Of a stretch of DNA of 32,797 nucleotides, positions 8,027-16,157 are shown one piece after another. The notes beneath the pieces were generated by a model. It was not told the origin of the DNA, searched no databases, and saw only the letters and a list, made by a program, of their open reading frames with translations. The number at the start of each line of letters is the position of its first letter. Position 1 is the first letter of the stretch. The DNA comes from an uncultured Bacteroidota bacterium. Lineage in GTDB: Bacteria; Bacteroidota; Bacteroidia; Chitinophagales; Chitinophagaceae. A program made the position numbers and the translations under genes. The stretch covers positions 1-32,797 of the forward strand of contig CAIKOJ010000215.1 in the NCBI GenBank assembly GCA_903829015.1, given 5' to 3'.

Positions 8027-8740
8027 ATGGTAAGATTTATTCTTTCATTATTGTTATCTGTTCCACTGCTTTCCTTTGGGCAACAAACCAATTATAATTT
8101 AACCCCAGATCATAACGACACACTGAAATCATTCTTGATCAGAAAACAACCTCTGTTCCTCTATTCTCAACATCTCAATCACAAACATGCCTCACACTGG
8201 AATAAAATCAAAAGAGGAAGCGTTTACGTGGCAGGTTATGATCTGGCAGTAGGTCTGCTACTTTTGGCTGTTCCGGAAAATGTCAGCAAATGGGATAAAA
8301 AAGAAAAGCTTTCGATCGATGCAGAACTAAAACAATATTCCAGAAGTTTCACTACAGCCCCTGAGATAGACAAAGATCTGTTTGCAGTCAATTATTTAGG
8401 GCACCCATATCAGGGAAGCTTCTACTACAATTCTATACGATCGCAGGGCGCAACAGTAATTCAGTCAACATTGTTTAGCCTGGCCCATTCAGTACTTTGG
8501 GAATACTTGGTAGAAGGCGGAACGGAACAGCCAAGTATTCAGGACTTGATGATTACACCAATTGCAGGCTCCCTGCTTGGCGAACTGACACATGTACTTA
8601 CGATAAAAATGAGCAAAAACGGGTTTCTTTGGTACGAGGCAGTGATTGTATACCTTATTAATCCAGCCTATGTTTTGAATAACGGAATTAAAGTTAAACG
8701 AAACCGGAATACATACTATGATGTTGATTTTGATTTTTAA
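8027..8740 (+). CDS. DUF3943 family exported protein
   Basis: 237 residues with a signal peptide (MVRFILSLLLSVPLLSFGQQ, cleavage near SFG-QQ). The core matches DUF3943: NYLGHPYQGSFYYNSIRSQG (122-141), SVLWEYLVEGGTEQPS (155-170) and DLMITPIAGSLLGE (173-186). Members are envelope proteins with hydrophobic helices of unknown function. The hydrophobic segment YDLAVGLLLLAVPE (71-84) and the region around residues 172-192 could insert in a membrane. Single gene on the plus strand, about 107 bp after the candidate microprotein. Confidence 0.8.
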   Translation: MVRFILSLLLSVPLLSFGQQTNYNLTPDHNDTLKSFLIRKQPLFLYSQHLNHKHASHWNKIKRGSVYVAGYDLAVGLLLLAVPENVSKWDKKEKLSIDAELKQYSRSFTTAPEIDKDLFAVNYLGHPYQGSFYYNSIRSQGATVIQSTLFSLAHSVLWEYLVEGGTEQPSIQDLMITPIAGSLLGELTHVLTIKMSKNGFLWYEAVIVYLINPAYVLNNGIKVKRNRNTYYDVDFDF

Positions 8741-8912
8741 TTAGGTGTTGCTTCAAAACAAATTAAAAATACGGGTATCGAAAGAATGAAAATTATGGCC
8801 GGTGTTCTGCACTACTCATAGTGAACCTTTTCAAGAAAGATGAATCTGGCTTTGAACTGACTGACTAATTTTCTTGCCTGGCTCTTTGTCGCCATAATGA
8901 GAAGTAGCATTT

Positions 8913-8931
8913 GTCACAGATATTCTGTGAC
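8913..8931. repeat. 19-bp palindrome in an intergenic gap
   Basis: GTCACAGA (8913-8920) and TCTGTGAC (8924-8931) are perfect 8-bp arms around TAT. It lies between the convergent DUF3943 gene and the YflT-like gene. It could be an operator-like site or a weak transcription-end hairpin; no T-run follows. Confidence 0.45.
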
Positions 8932-9002
8932 GGCGCATCCATTTTCTGATCGTTCTGCGGTAATCGGTTCTTACGGCATCAACGAAAATAGTGTTATTCA
9001 TG

Positions 9003-9581
9003 CTACAATGGTTTATTCAATTTTTCCCTGTAAATATCTGAGCCTTTGTCTTCTTTCCACTTTTGTTCAAAATAGTCGGCATCTTCTTTATTTCGTGGAT
9101 GAACTCCCAGAAATATGTATGCTTTGTCGATTCCCGATTCGTATACTTTTGCATTTGCTTCAGGAATACCCGCACCTGCTAATGCTCCTATCAGCCCACC
9201 AGTAACAACACCGGCGCCCGCACCTGCTAGTCCGGCAATGATGGGACCTGCGATAATAAACCCCAGGCCTGGAACAACCAGACTGGTGCTTAAAGCAACG
9301 ACAATACCCGCAATAGCACCAATAGTTCCGCCGATGGCAGAACCTGCGACCGCCTCTCCGAAAGCAGCTGTGGCACCTGTTTCTGTAACTTCTACTTTTG
9401 CAGCGAAATGCTTCTTTCGGGTTTCGCCAGACATGATCAGATTAATTTCCTCCGCTGTATACCCCCTTGCAATCATAACATTATAGGCCTTTTCTGCACT
9501 ACCGCTGTCGGTAAACATGGCCGCCAATATCTGTTTGTCTGTATTTGTGCTGTTGAATTCTTTAACCTGAGTGCTTTCCAT
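9003..9581 (-). CDS. General stress protein with YflT-like domain and glycine-rich membrane segment
   Basis: 192 residues. The N-terminal part (about 16-55: ILAAMFTDSGSAEKAYNVMI, GYTAEEINLIMSG) resembles the general stress protein 17M / YflT domain. Residues about 70-145 form long glycine/alanine/isoleucine-rich stretches (IGGTIGAIAGIVVAL, AGLAGAGAGVVTGGLIGALAGAG) of the glycine-zipper type that may insert in a membrane. The C-terminus is acidic and soluble-looking (NKEDADYFEQKWKED). Similar proteins are induced by stress in many bacteria, but their molecular role is unknown. An imperfect -7 element (CACCTTTG on the minus strand, 9616-9623) lies 35 bp upstream of the ATG. Confidence 0.75.
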   Translation of the reverse strand: MESTQVKEFNSTNTDKQILAAMFTDSGSAEKAYNVMIARGYTAEEINLIMSGETRKKHFAAKVEVTETGATAAFGEAVAGSAIGGTIGAIAGIVVALSTSLVVPGLGFIIAGPIIAGLAGAGAGVVTGGLIGALAGAGIPEANAKVYESGIDKAYIFLGVHPRNKEDADYFEQKWKEDKGSDIYREKLNKPL

Positions 9582-9689
9582 TTGATTTGTGTAAATAGTG
9601 AATTATACTATTTAACAAAGGTGCGCATGTTAATTTATGGAAGCGTTACATTGTCATTATGGAAAGTTGTATCATTCACACATTGATGC

Positions 9690-10154
9690 TTAAATAGGCT
9701 TACTGAATATATACATATAGACAGGCAGATCAATGTTGTTTTTGTCATACGCTATTATGGTAAGGCAGTATTCAGAGGCATCGCTGAATGAAGCCGGAAA
9801 TCCTGTCATGATCCAGTCAAAGCAGTATTGATTACCGTCTATTGTTTCTTCGTTAAGCTGATGTGTTTTCGGTGCCACCTGATTGCCATAGCTTACTTTG
9901 AAAAACCAGTCAGATGGCTTTTTGGCGGTAACGGTTGCAATAACTATTTTCTTACCCGGGTAACAAACATTATAGTTCATCAGATTGGTAGGATGTGCTC
10001 TCTTAAAATCAGGGAGAAAGCTCTTCTCCAGTTTCATGCCCTTATCGGCATAAAGTTTGATAACCCTGTTGAGTATGTTGTCAGGAACGGTCTGTGCATT
10101 GCTCCTGGCCGATACATGCAGACTTACAGCCAATATTATGAGAAAGATTCTCAT
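9690..10154 (-). CDS. Secreted protein of unknown function
   Basis: 154 residues with a signal peptide (MRIFLIILAVSLHVSARSNA, cleavage near SNA-QT). The mature part has no transmembrane segment, contains three cysteines (YNVCYPG, QYCFDW, EYCLTI) and is predicted soluble. No family is recognised. It is upstream of, and in the same direction as, the YflT-like gene with about 108 bp between them, so cotranscription is possible but not evident. Confidence 0.65.
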   Translation of the reverse strand: MRIFLIILAVSLHVSARSNAQTVPDNILNRVIKLYADKGMKLEKSFLPDFKRAHPTNLMNYNVCYPGKKIVIATVTAKKPSDWFFKVSYGNQVAPKTHQLNEETIDGNQYCFDWIMTGFPASFSDASEYCLTIIAYDKNNIDLPVYMYIFSKPI

Positions 10155-10407
10155 GAGATACTTTTTAGTTTGTAAAACTAATAAACTTTTATTGTTACGG
10201 GGATTTTCAGGTCTTTTAACGTAACATCTCTAATTCAATTACCGATAGCACGAAACCTGCCTAACGAAACCTGCAGGGGTTTGAAAATGAGCACATGGTC
10301 GAGGTGTATCACATCAGGTATGCTCGGATCTGATTTTATTTTTCCTTTTTGGAAAAACCACAACCGTTAATACACTTGGAAATGGATGACACCTAAATGC
10401 TTTTTGT

Positions 10408-10415
10408 TACTTTTG
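10408..10415 (+). promoter_or_regulatory. Candidate -7 element upstream of the GNAT gene
   Basis: TACTTTTG is an exact match to the Bacteroidota -7 consensus TAnnTTTG, 37 bp before the GNAT start codon. No correctly spaced -33 TTG was found. Confidence 0.4.
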
Positions 10416-10452
10416 AAAAATACGGAACCCTGTTTGAATCAATAAGTAAAAC

Positions 10453-10917
10453 ATGATACACGAAATACGACCTGTACAGGCGGTAGATATAAATGCACTA
10501 AAAAACGTACTGGATTCCAGTAACTTATTTCCGTCTGAATATCTTGACGACATGATTTCGCCTTATTTCAATAACCCTGACTCAGGTGAAATTTGGTTTA
10601 CCTACTTACAGGAAAATGTACCTGTCGGGCTTGGATATTGTGTTCCTGAAAAATTTACAGATGGCACCTATAATCTACTTGCAATTACAGTTGCTAAAGC
10701 GTTGCAGGGAAAAGGTATTGGTAAAAAAATGATGGAGTATATTGAAGGGCAATTAAAGAAACAGCACAAAAGAATTTTAATAGTTGAAACATCGGGTGAC
10801 GATCAATATACGCTTACAAGAGAATTCTACCTGAAGGCTGGATATTCGATTGCCGCGACAATCAAAGATTTCTGGAAAGAAGGTGATGATAAGATCATCT
10901 TCTATAAAAAATTGTAA
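10453..10917 (+). CDS. GNAT family N-acetyltransferase
   Basis: 154 residues, the usual length of a single-domain GNAT, transferring an acetyl group from acetyl-CoA to an amine. The acetyl-CoA-binding motif A is at about 75-93 (LLAITVAKALQGKGIGKKMM, with the Q-GKGIG pyrophosphate loop). The C-terminal FYLKAGYSIAATIKDFW matches motif B. Cytoplasmic, no signal peptide. Substrate cannot be told. Single-gene unit with a candidate -7 element upstream. Confidence 0.85.
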   Translation: MIHEIRPVQAVDINALKNVLDSSNLFPSEYLDDMISPYFNNPDSGEIWFTYLQENVPVGLGYCVPEKFTDGTYNLLAITVAKALQGKGIGKKMMEYIEGQLKKQHKRILIVETSGDDQYTLTREFYLKAGYSIAATIKDFWKEGDDKIIFYKKL

Positions 10918-11104
10918 CCCATTTTCAACTACGGCCAATTTAATGGGCGGGTAACTGTGAAGCACTGCTGACTCTGCTTTCGAACATCGAAAATATTCGT
11001 CCTCTCTTCACAAATCTCTTAATTGTACCACAGCTATTAAGAAGGCAACCGTGAATCGTAAACAAATCACGAAAATTTTGCTTAATTTTTCACAAATTAT
11101 TTTT

Positions 11105-11590
11105 ATGCGATTCCTCATATACATTTCATTTGTCCTTCTTTCCTTGTCTACTGCAGCACAGACTTCAACACCAAACGCAAGGGAAGTGAATATGCTGGGG
11201 CCCTATAAACTCGGCTCATCATTTAATGAAATAAAAGACCTGCCGGGGTTTAAATATGATTCATCAAGAAGCAAGCCTGAAAAGGGAATCCAGGCGGGAA
11301 AGATCATTGACGTAAAAGTATATGACCAGGCTACTATTCAGCGCCTGATATTCCACAAAAATAAGTTAGTGCGTGTATCTATAATTATCGGAAGTACAGA
11401 ATTTACTGAAGAGCAAACAAAAGCCCTTGTGGTTAAACAATGGGGCGATCCCGGAGAAAAGCAAAAAGTTGGAAGCAGTATGATATATTTATGGGCAGGA
11501 TCAACAGGTACGATCATGTTATTACCTGCCGACGGCGGAAGGCAAATGATCACTTTGACAGATAATGACAAGACCCATTTTGCAGAATGA
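11105..11590 (+). CDS. Secreted protein of unknown function
   Basis: 161 residues from the ATG at 11105, which puts a signal peptide at the very N-terminus (MRFLIYISFVLLSLSTAAQT, cleavage near TAA-QT). A GTG at 11051 would add 18 residues ahead of the signal and is less likely. The mature part, with LGPYKLGSSFNEIKDLPGF, NKLVRVSIIIGS and WAGSTGTIMLL, looks like a small alpha/beta periplasmic domain. No family recognised with confidence. Confidence 0.65.
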   Translation: MRFLIYISFVLLSLSTAAQTSTPNAREVNMLGPYKLGSSFNEIKDLPGFKYDSSRSKPEKGIQAGKIIDVKVYDQATIQRLIFHKNKLVRVSIIIGSTEFTEEQTKALVVKQWGDPGEKQKVGSSMIYLWAGSTGTIMLLPADGGRQMITLTDNDKTHFAE

Positions 11591-11644
11591 TACTGGTGAA
11601 GGTTCCCATCTTTTTCAGTTTTCATTTCGTCAAAATGTAAGCCA

Positions 11645-12061
11645 TCACTTTCCCTTCACCCCCGCATCTATCAGTTCCTGAAGAACCTTTATATCCACGT
11701 CAGCCAGTTTACCGATATATACACAACCGCCGTCTGTCTTGTACTTTCCGAGTTTGTTAAGCAAACTTTCACGAACCTCTGCATCAATGCCCATAAAATA
11801 TAAAGACAGATTTGCTTTGCGCGGAGAAAATCCAACTTTGAACCATTCAACTTCTCTGCCGCTGGCTGGGCTTTTATAGATCATCTTCCCAAAACCAATT
11901 AACGAACCACCCCACATTTTTGGTTTTTCCTTTGTGGCTTGCTGCATCAGCTTAATTAATATCAGGCTGTCTTCCTGCTTTTGCTCAGGCAACACACCGG
12001 CAATAAAATCATCTACACTCGCTTCATTTTCTGTTGTTTTTACTTTTGCCAGCTTTGCCAT
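11645..12061 (-). CDS. DUF1801 (YdhG-like) family protein
   Basis: 138 residues, typical for stand-alone DUF1801 proteins. Family features are ENEASVDDFIAGV at 11-23, the central MWGGSLIGFGKMIYKSPASG (54-73), EWFKVGFSPRKANLSLYFMG and the C-terminal KYKTDGGCVYIGKLADVD followed by a short helix. Members are small cytoplasmic proteins of the YdhG fold; the biochemical role is unknown. Single gene, convergent with the secreted protein upstream (54 bp between the stop codons). Confidence 0.85.
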   Translation of the reverse strand: MAKLAKVKTTENEASVDDFIAGVLPEQKQEDSLILIKLMQQATKEKPKMWGGSLIGFGKMIYKSPASGREVEWFKVGFSPRKANLSLYFMGIDAEVRESLLNKLGKYKTDGGCVYIGKLADVDIKVLQELIDAGVKGK

Positions 12062-12222
12062 AATAAATGTTTTATCTGTAGAATATTACTTCGAGACGAA
12101 TAGTTTACACCGCCCTCTGCAAATATATTCAAAGATATTTTGTTGAATCTTCTCGGTTTTGCCCTTTATTTTGGATTCAATTTCCAGCATTAATAACATC
12201 CTCAATACCACACTACTCCCCT

Positions 12223-12591
12223 CTACCCTTTTACGCTTTTCCCAATCATGCCGAGATGTGTATGATTAAAAGAGTCGGTATATTTTAGTCCGTAGCCCAT
12301 CATACGGTCGAACGATGAATGCGCCCATAAAAGTAATCCGCAAAAAAGCATTACCGGCAGACTGTAAACAAACCCAGCCAGAATTAACGCTCCGGCTACT
12401 GCCTTGTGATGCACAATATTGTAAAATATTGCTCCGGTGCTTGGTCCGGCCAAGTAACCGAGCATACTTAAATCGGGAGCAAGAAACAATAAAGGCCACA
12501 GCCACCATGCAAAATGGATTGGCTGAATATTCAGGGCATAAATAGCCAAAGCGAGCTGCATTGCTTGTTCGATCTTTAAGGTGCTTTTCAT
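12223..12591 (-). CDS. DUF4260 family membrane protein
   Basis: 122 residues from the ATG at 12591 (MKSTLKIEQAM); a TTG at 12627 opens the frame earlier but is less likely. Hydrophobic helices cover most of the chain. The DUF4260 signature is clear: WWLWPLLFLAPDLSMLGYLA, GAIFYNIVHHKAVAG, LLLWAHSSFDRMMGYGLKY and HTHLGMIG. The function of the family is unknown; it is an inner-membrane protein with conserved Asp, His and Asn residues. It lies 76 bp downstream of the Crp/Fnr regulator on the same strand, so the two may be cotranscribed. Confidence 0.88.
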   Translation of the reverse strand: MKSTLKIEQAMQLALAIYALNIQPIHFAWWLWPLLFLAPDLSMLGYLAGPSTGAIFYNIVHHKAVAGALILAGFVYSLPVMLFCGLLLWAHSSFDRMMGYGLKYTDSFNHTHLGMIGKSVKG

Positions 12592-12667
12592 AATTGTTGA
12601 TTTTATGAAGCAAAGATCAGTCGGCAAATCCGCCCAGTGATTAACAAAAGATAAGAAATAGTAAGGG

Positions 12668-13255
12668 CTACTTTTTCAACAAACGCTGCCTGATACGGCT
12701 GAGACTAACAGGTGTAATACCCAAATACCCTGAGATGTATTGCTGCGGTATCCGCTCAATGATCTTCTGTTTTCCTCCCTCCAGCAATTTTATGTAACGC
12801 TCTTCCGGGCTCAGCAATAATAGGTCTGCCATCCGCTCCTCCAGCCCAATGGCAAGATACTCAGCTATCAGCCTCCCAAAGCGCTCCCATTTGTGCGACA
12901 CGTCAAACAGCTTTCGCATATCCGTATAACTGAATGTTAGTAGTTTACAATCAGTCAAGGCTTCGATTGTTAGTTCAGATGGCTTGCCGGTTATGCAGCT
13001 GATGTACGAACTCACAAAGTGCCCTTCGAAATAAAAATAAGTAGTTTGTTCTACCCCATCTTTTGTGTAAAAATGCCGCATATTTCCCTCCAACAGAAAA
13101 CCAACCAGATGCGCCCTGGCAACCTCTTTGGCAAACAGCTCCCCTTTCTGCAACTCTAACTCTTTAAGGCAAGGCAGTAGCATCTCCCACTCTTCCTGTG
13201 TCAGTTTCACAAACCTTTCAATAGCCGTGCGCAACGAAGTAGCTGAGTCCAACAT
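12668..13255 (-). CDS. Crp/Fnr family transcriptional regulator
   Basis: 195 residues from the ATG at 13255 (MLDSATSLRTAIERF). This start gives the usual length of Bacteroidota Crp/Fnr-like proteins and avoids overlap with the upstream lipoprotein gene, which longer reading would create. The N-terminal cyclic-nucleotide-binding-like beta roll contains FAKEVARAHLVGFLLEGNMR and YFYFEGHFVSSYIS. A dimerisation helix follows, then a C-terminal helix-turn-helix with IPQQYISGYLGITPVSLSRI. No cysteine cluster for an Fe-S sensor is visible, so the signal is unknown. A dyad with TGA-N6-TCA geometry at 14162-14181, about 900 bp away, is a possible target (inference). Confidence 0.9.
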   Translation of the reverse strand: MLDSATSLRTAIERFVKLTQEEWEMLLPCLKELELQKGELFAKEVARAHLVGFLLEGNMRHFYTKDGVEQTTYFYFEGHFVSSYISCITGKPSELTIEALTDCKLLTFSYTDMRKLFDVSHKWERFGRLIAEYLAIGLEERMADLLLLSPEERYIKLLEGGKQKIIERIPQQYISGYLGITPVSLSRIRQRLLKK

Positions 13256-13350
13256 AAAACAATATGACGAATACCGGTTTAAAATATTACGCAACAAACT
13301 TTGTTGTTGCTTATGAACATACCCATACCACGTAAAACAAGGAAAATTGG

Positions 13351-13974
13351 TTAATCCAGAACTTTTATTTCCGTAACCGGATGAACTTCCCAGCAGCTTG
13401 CCCGCCAATTGTGCTCTCCATGAGGCTTTGTAGCAAACGCCTGACTTTTGTGCTCTTCGTCGTAAAACAACCAGCCTGAAACGGTAACATGATGACCCGG
13501 GAGTAGTTGCTTCAGTTCATCTGTCGACCAGTCAGTACCCTGAACACCCATTAATGCTCTGACCCGTGGAGTAACCTCTACGATCAGCCTGTACTCTGGT
13601 CCTGTGTGATTTTCGTCGGGTGTCAGTTCAATATGAGTGTCGCGATATGCCTCATCTTTGGCCTTGCAGTTACATGTTTCTACTCCTCCCATTTTCACAT
13701 TAAATACATAGCCTGAAACATTAATCGCTTTTTCAACAGGAAAATCATGTTCGTTGCCGCTAGACAATAGTTGTTCCAGTGTAATGCCTGTTACAAAATC
13801 AGCTGGCTTGGGGAAAGTATATCTATTCTTGTAAACATTCAGTTCGTATTCAGGGCGGTTTGCACGCGCAGTACCATGAACGTCGCATCCGTTTATCTCA
13901 TTGCTTTGAGTTGGAGTTGAAGAGCAGGATGCAAACAATAACAACGCCGAATAAAGGGCAAAAAACTTGTTCAT
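13351..13974 (-). CDS. Lipoprotein of unknown function
   Basis: 207 residues from the ATG at 13974 (MNKFFALYSALLLFASCSS), with a lipobox LFASC placing the acylated cysteine at residue 17. The mature part has a conserved-looking core: VSGYVFNVKMGGVETCNC, YRLIVEVTPRVRALMG, GHHVTVSGWLFYDEEHKSQA and CWEVHPVTEIKV. The alternation of VSG and SGW segments suggests an OB-fold-like beta barrel, but this is only an impression. Probably anchored to the outer membrane facing the periplasm. It is 95 bp upstream of the Crp/Fnr gene and in the same direction. Confidence 0.75.
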   Translation of the reverse strand: MNKFFALYSALLLFASCSSTPTQSNEINGCDVHGTARANRPEYELNVYKNRYTFPKPADFVTGITLEQLLSSGNEHDFPVEKAINVSGYVFNVKMGGVETCNCKAKDEAYRDTHIELTPDENHTGPEYRLIVEVTPRVRALMGVQGTDWSTDELKQLLPGHHVTVSGWLFYDEEHKSQAFATKPHGEHNWRASCWEVHPVTEIKVLD

Positions 13975-14161
13975 AGAATATGCAGCTATTGAATAAAAGT
14001 ACATCAATATTTCATATGCTCCTGCCGCTCATTTTCATTTTGGAATACCTTAGAATGGCACCAGTTCACAGATATCGGTCGCGCATTACTATTATGAATC
14101 CAGGCGTGCTGCGCTGCAAAGAATTCAATTTTTAACAAAAGTCCCACCAGTAGCATGCGGT

Positions 14162-14181
14162 ATTATGACCAACGTCATAAT
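14162..14181. promoter_or_regulatory. 20-bp perfect dyad, candidate Crp/Fnr-type operator
   Basis: ATTATGAC (14162-14169) and GTCATAAT (14174-14181) are perfect 8-bp arms separated by CAAC. The core TGA-N6-TCA is the geometry of Crp/Fnr superfamily sites. Its right end touches the -33 TTG of the promoter at 14181-14208, so a bound protein could repress or activate that promoter. Confidence 0.5.
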
Positions 14182-14208
14182 TGCAAAAAGTGTCTTTGAA
14201 TAACTTTG
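14181..14208 (+). promoter_or_regulatory. Bacteroidota-type promoter for the flavoprotein-like / decarboxylase pair
   Basis: TTG at 14181-14183 and an exact TAnnTTTG match, TAACTTTG, at 14201-14208, with a 17-bp spacer. The start codon at 14247 lies 38 bp after the -7 element. Confidence 0.55.
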
Positions 14209-14246
14209 CACGTCATATATTTTCTATTCATTGATGAATTTTGCCA

Positions 14247-16064
14247 ATGCACACATTTCACATTCCCGTTATGGGTATTAGTTATTCAATAGATACACCA
14301 GTTAAGGTTGCCCGCTTTGGAATATCTTCTGTCATATCAATAATTGAAGACGGTTTGGTTGAGAAGATGCGTGAATATTATTGCACTCAATTGAATGAAG
14401 AGCATGTTCCCATAACACAGATGGATGAGGACTCTCGTGCAAAGCGTATTACAGCCTATTTAAATCTTGTTGAAAAAATAGTAAACCGACAAATTGACGA
14501 GCTGAAATCACAGCCATTTGCGGAGGGTAATGATATTGTAAAATATTTCGAGTTGCTTCCGGATGACGCAACTAGCAAAAGGAAGTATCTCGAAATGCAA
14601 GCACTTCCTGCCGGCGAGCAAAAAATATTGATGCAGGAAGAATTGCGCAAGTACATTAAAGCAGGCTCGATTGATGTAAATATCATGGCTAAAGTGGACA
14701 ATCTAAAATTCACCGACGACGGCAATCCCATGCCCGTTGAATTTTCAGATGCCTTATCCGCATTTAGGGGATTTGCCAATAGCAATCTAAGGTCTTCAGT
14801 TGTGTTATCTGCCGGATATAATCCAAGACTGTACAATTACATTGAAAACTTCAGTGACTTCTATCCCGACAAAGATGGCTTTCTTGCCAAGAAGATCATC
14901 CTAAAAGTAAGCGACTTTCGTTCGGCACTGATACAAGGGAAACTTCTTGCAAAGAAAGGAATATGGATTTCAGAATTCAGAATCGAATCAGGGCTTAATT
15001 GTGGCGGGCATGCCTTTGCTACAGACGGCATTTTGTTAGGTCCGATATTAGATGAATTCAAGCAGAAAAGATCTGAGCTGGCGAATGAACTATTTGAAAT
15101 AGCCGACGCATCACTCGCTGCAAAAGGTTTGAATGGATTTTCTCAGCGACCCGAAATAAAAATAACAGTGCAGGGCGGTATTGGCACTGCAAATGAAGAC
15201 GTTTTCCTGAGGGAGTACTATGGGGTAGACGGAACCGGCTGGGGCAGTCCTTTTTTACTCGTGCCAGAGACAACCAACGTTGATGAGCATACTTTGCAAC
15301 AACTGGCAACTGCAAAAAAAGAAGATTATTATCTAAGCGGTGCATCACCATTGGGGATACCCTTTAATAATTTCAGACCCAGCACTTCTGAACAACAAAG
15401 GCAGGAGCGAATAATAAAAAACAGACCGGGTAGCCCCTGCTACAAAAAATTCCTGTCCACAGATACCGAATTTACAACTACTCCTATTTGCACCTCCTCC
15501 AGGCAATATCAGGATCTGAAAATAAAACAGTTAGAAGACAAGCACCTGCCATTAGAACAATATCAGGCAGAACTTAAAAAAATCACTGAAAAAGACTGTT
15601 TATGTGAAGGCCTGACTGTGTCTGTGTTACTAAAGGACGAACTTCCTGTAGCCCATAAACTAACGGCGGTTTCTATCTGCCCTGGTCCAAATCTGGCTTA
15701 TTTCTCGGGCGTCTTTTCCCTAAAGCAGATGGTTGACCACATTTATGGTCGTGTTAATATCCTCAATTCGTTGCCACGACCTAATATGTTTGTCAATGAG
15801 TTGCAATTATACATTGACTACCTGCGCAAGACAATTGATGAAAGTATATTCAACATAAACGCCAAGCAGACTAAATACTTCAACACTTTCAAAGAGAACA
15901 TGCTTAAAGGGATAGACTATTACAAGGCACTTATACCAAGTATAAAAAACGAAACCCAGGAATATTTGGTAACAATGATCAACCAACTAAGTGATCAGCA
16001 ACTCGCTGTAGCAAAAATAAATATTCCTCAAAGAAATGAATGTCTAATAGAAGTATTGAGCTAA
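14247..16064 (+). CDS. Uncharacterised protein, possible FMN-type TIM barrel with cysteine-rich tail
   Basis: 605 residues from the ATG at 14247; a TTG at 14241 is the only other nearby start. I do not recognise a named family. The N-terminus (IPVMGISYSIDTPVKVARFG, then ISSVISIIEDG), the GLNCGGHAF block near 249-257 and KITVQGGIGT (306-315), followed by GTGWGSPFLLVPE, are laid out like a nitronate-monooxygenase or other FMN TIM barrel. That is a fold impression, not a match. Cysteines stand at 252, 398 (GSPCYKKF), 415 (TPICTSS), 451 and 453 (DCLCEG) and 478 (ICPGPNLAYFSG); the 398-478 group could hold an Fe-S cluster or metal. The last 100 residues look helical. No signal peptide. The decarboxylase gene follows 93 bp later, suggesting a shared pathway. 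A promoter with an overlapping dyad precedes it. Confidence 0.6.
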   Translation: MHTFHIPVMGISYSIDTPVKVARFGISSVISIIEDGLVEKMREYYCTQLNEEHVPITQMDEDSRAKRITAYLNLVEKIVNRQIDELKSQPFAEGNDIVKYFELLPDDATSKRKYLEMQALPAGEQKILMQEELRKYIKAGSIDVNIMAKVDNLKFTDDGNPMPVEFSDALSAFRGFANSNLRSSVVLSAGYNPRLYNYIENFSDFYPDKDGFLAKKIILKVSDFRSALIQGKLLAKKGIWISEFRIESGLNCGGHAFATDGILLGPILDEFKQKRSELANELFEIADASLAAKGLNGFSQRPEIKITVQGGIGTANEDVFLREYYGVDGTGWGSPFLLVPETTNVDEHTLQQLATAKKEDYYLSGASPLGIPFNNFRPSTSEQQRQERIIKNRPGSPCYKKFLSTDTEFTTTPICTSSRQYQDLKIKQLEDKHLPLEQYQAELKKITEKDCLCEGLTVSVLLKDELPVAHKLTAVSICPGPNLAYFSGVFSLKQMVDHIYGRVNILNSLPRPNMFVNELQLYIDYLRKTIDESIFNINAKQTKYFNTFKENMLKGIDYYKALIPSIKNETQEYLVTMINQLSDQQLAVAKINIPQRNECLIEVLS

Positions 16065-16157
16065 TACTATTTTCAAAAACATAAGAGCAGGCCATCCGGA
16101 TGCCGGCGACATTCAAAAAAAGACGCTTCCCAGGTTGAATAGAAAACAATTATTCAG

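Noticed and set aside
9115..9486. Plus-strand alanine/proline-rich frame
   Set aside because: It is the complement of the glycine/alanine-rich membrane segment of the YflT-like gene; low-complexity shadow.
12266..12613. Second minus-strand frame of 115 codons overlapping the DUF4260 gene
   Set aside because: It is a shifted frame of the DUF4260 gene, whose signature is unambiguous.
13256..13408. N-terminal extension of the Crp/Fnr regulator by 51 codons
   Set aside because: It would overlap the upstream lipoprotein gene and adds a segment unlike the family; the ATG at 13255 gives the normal length.
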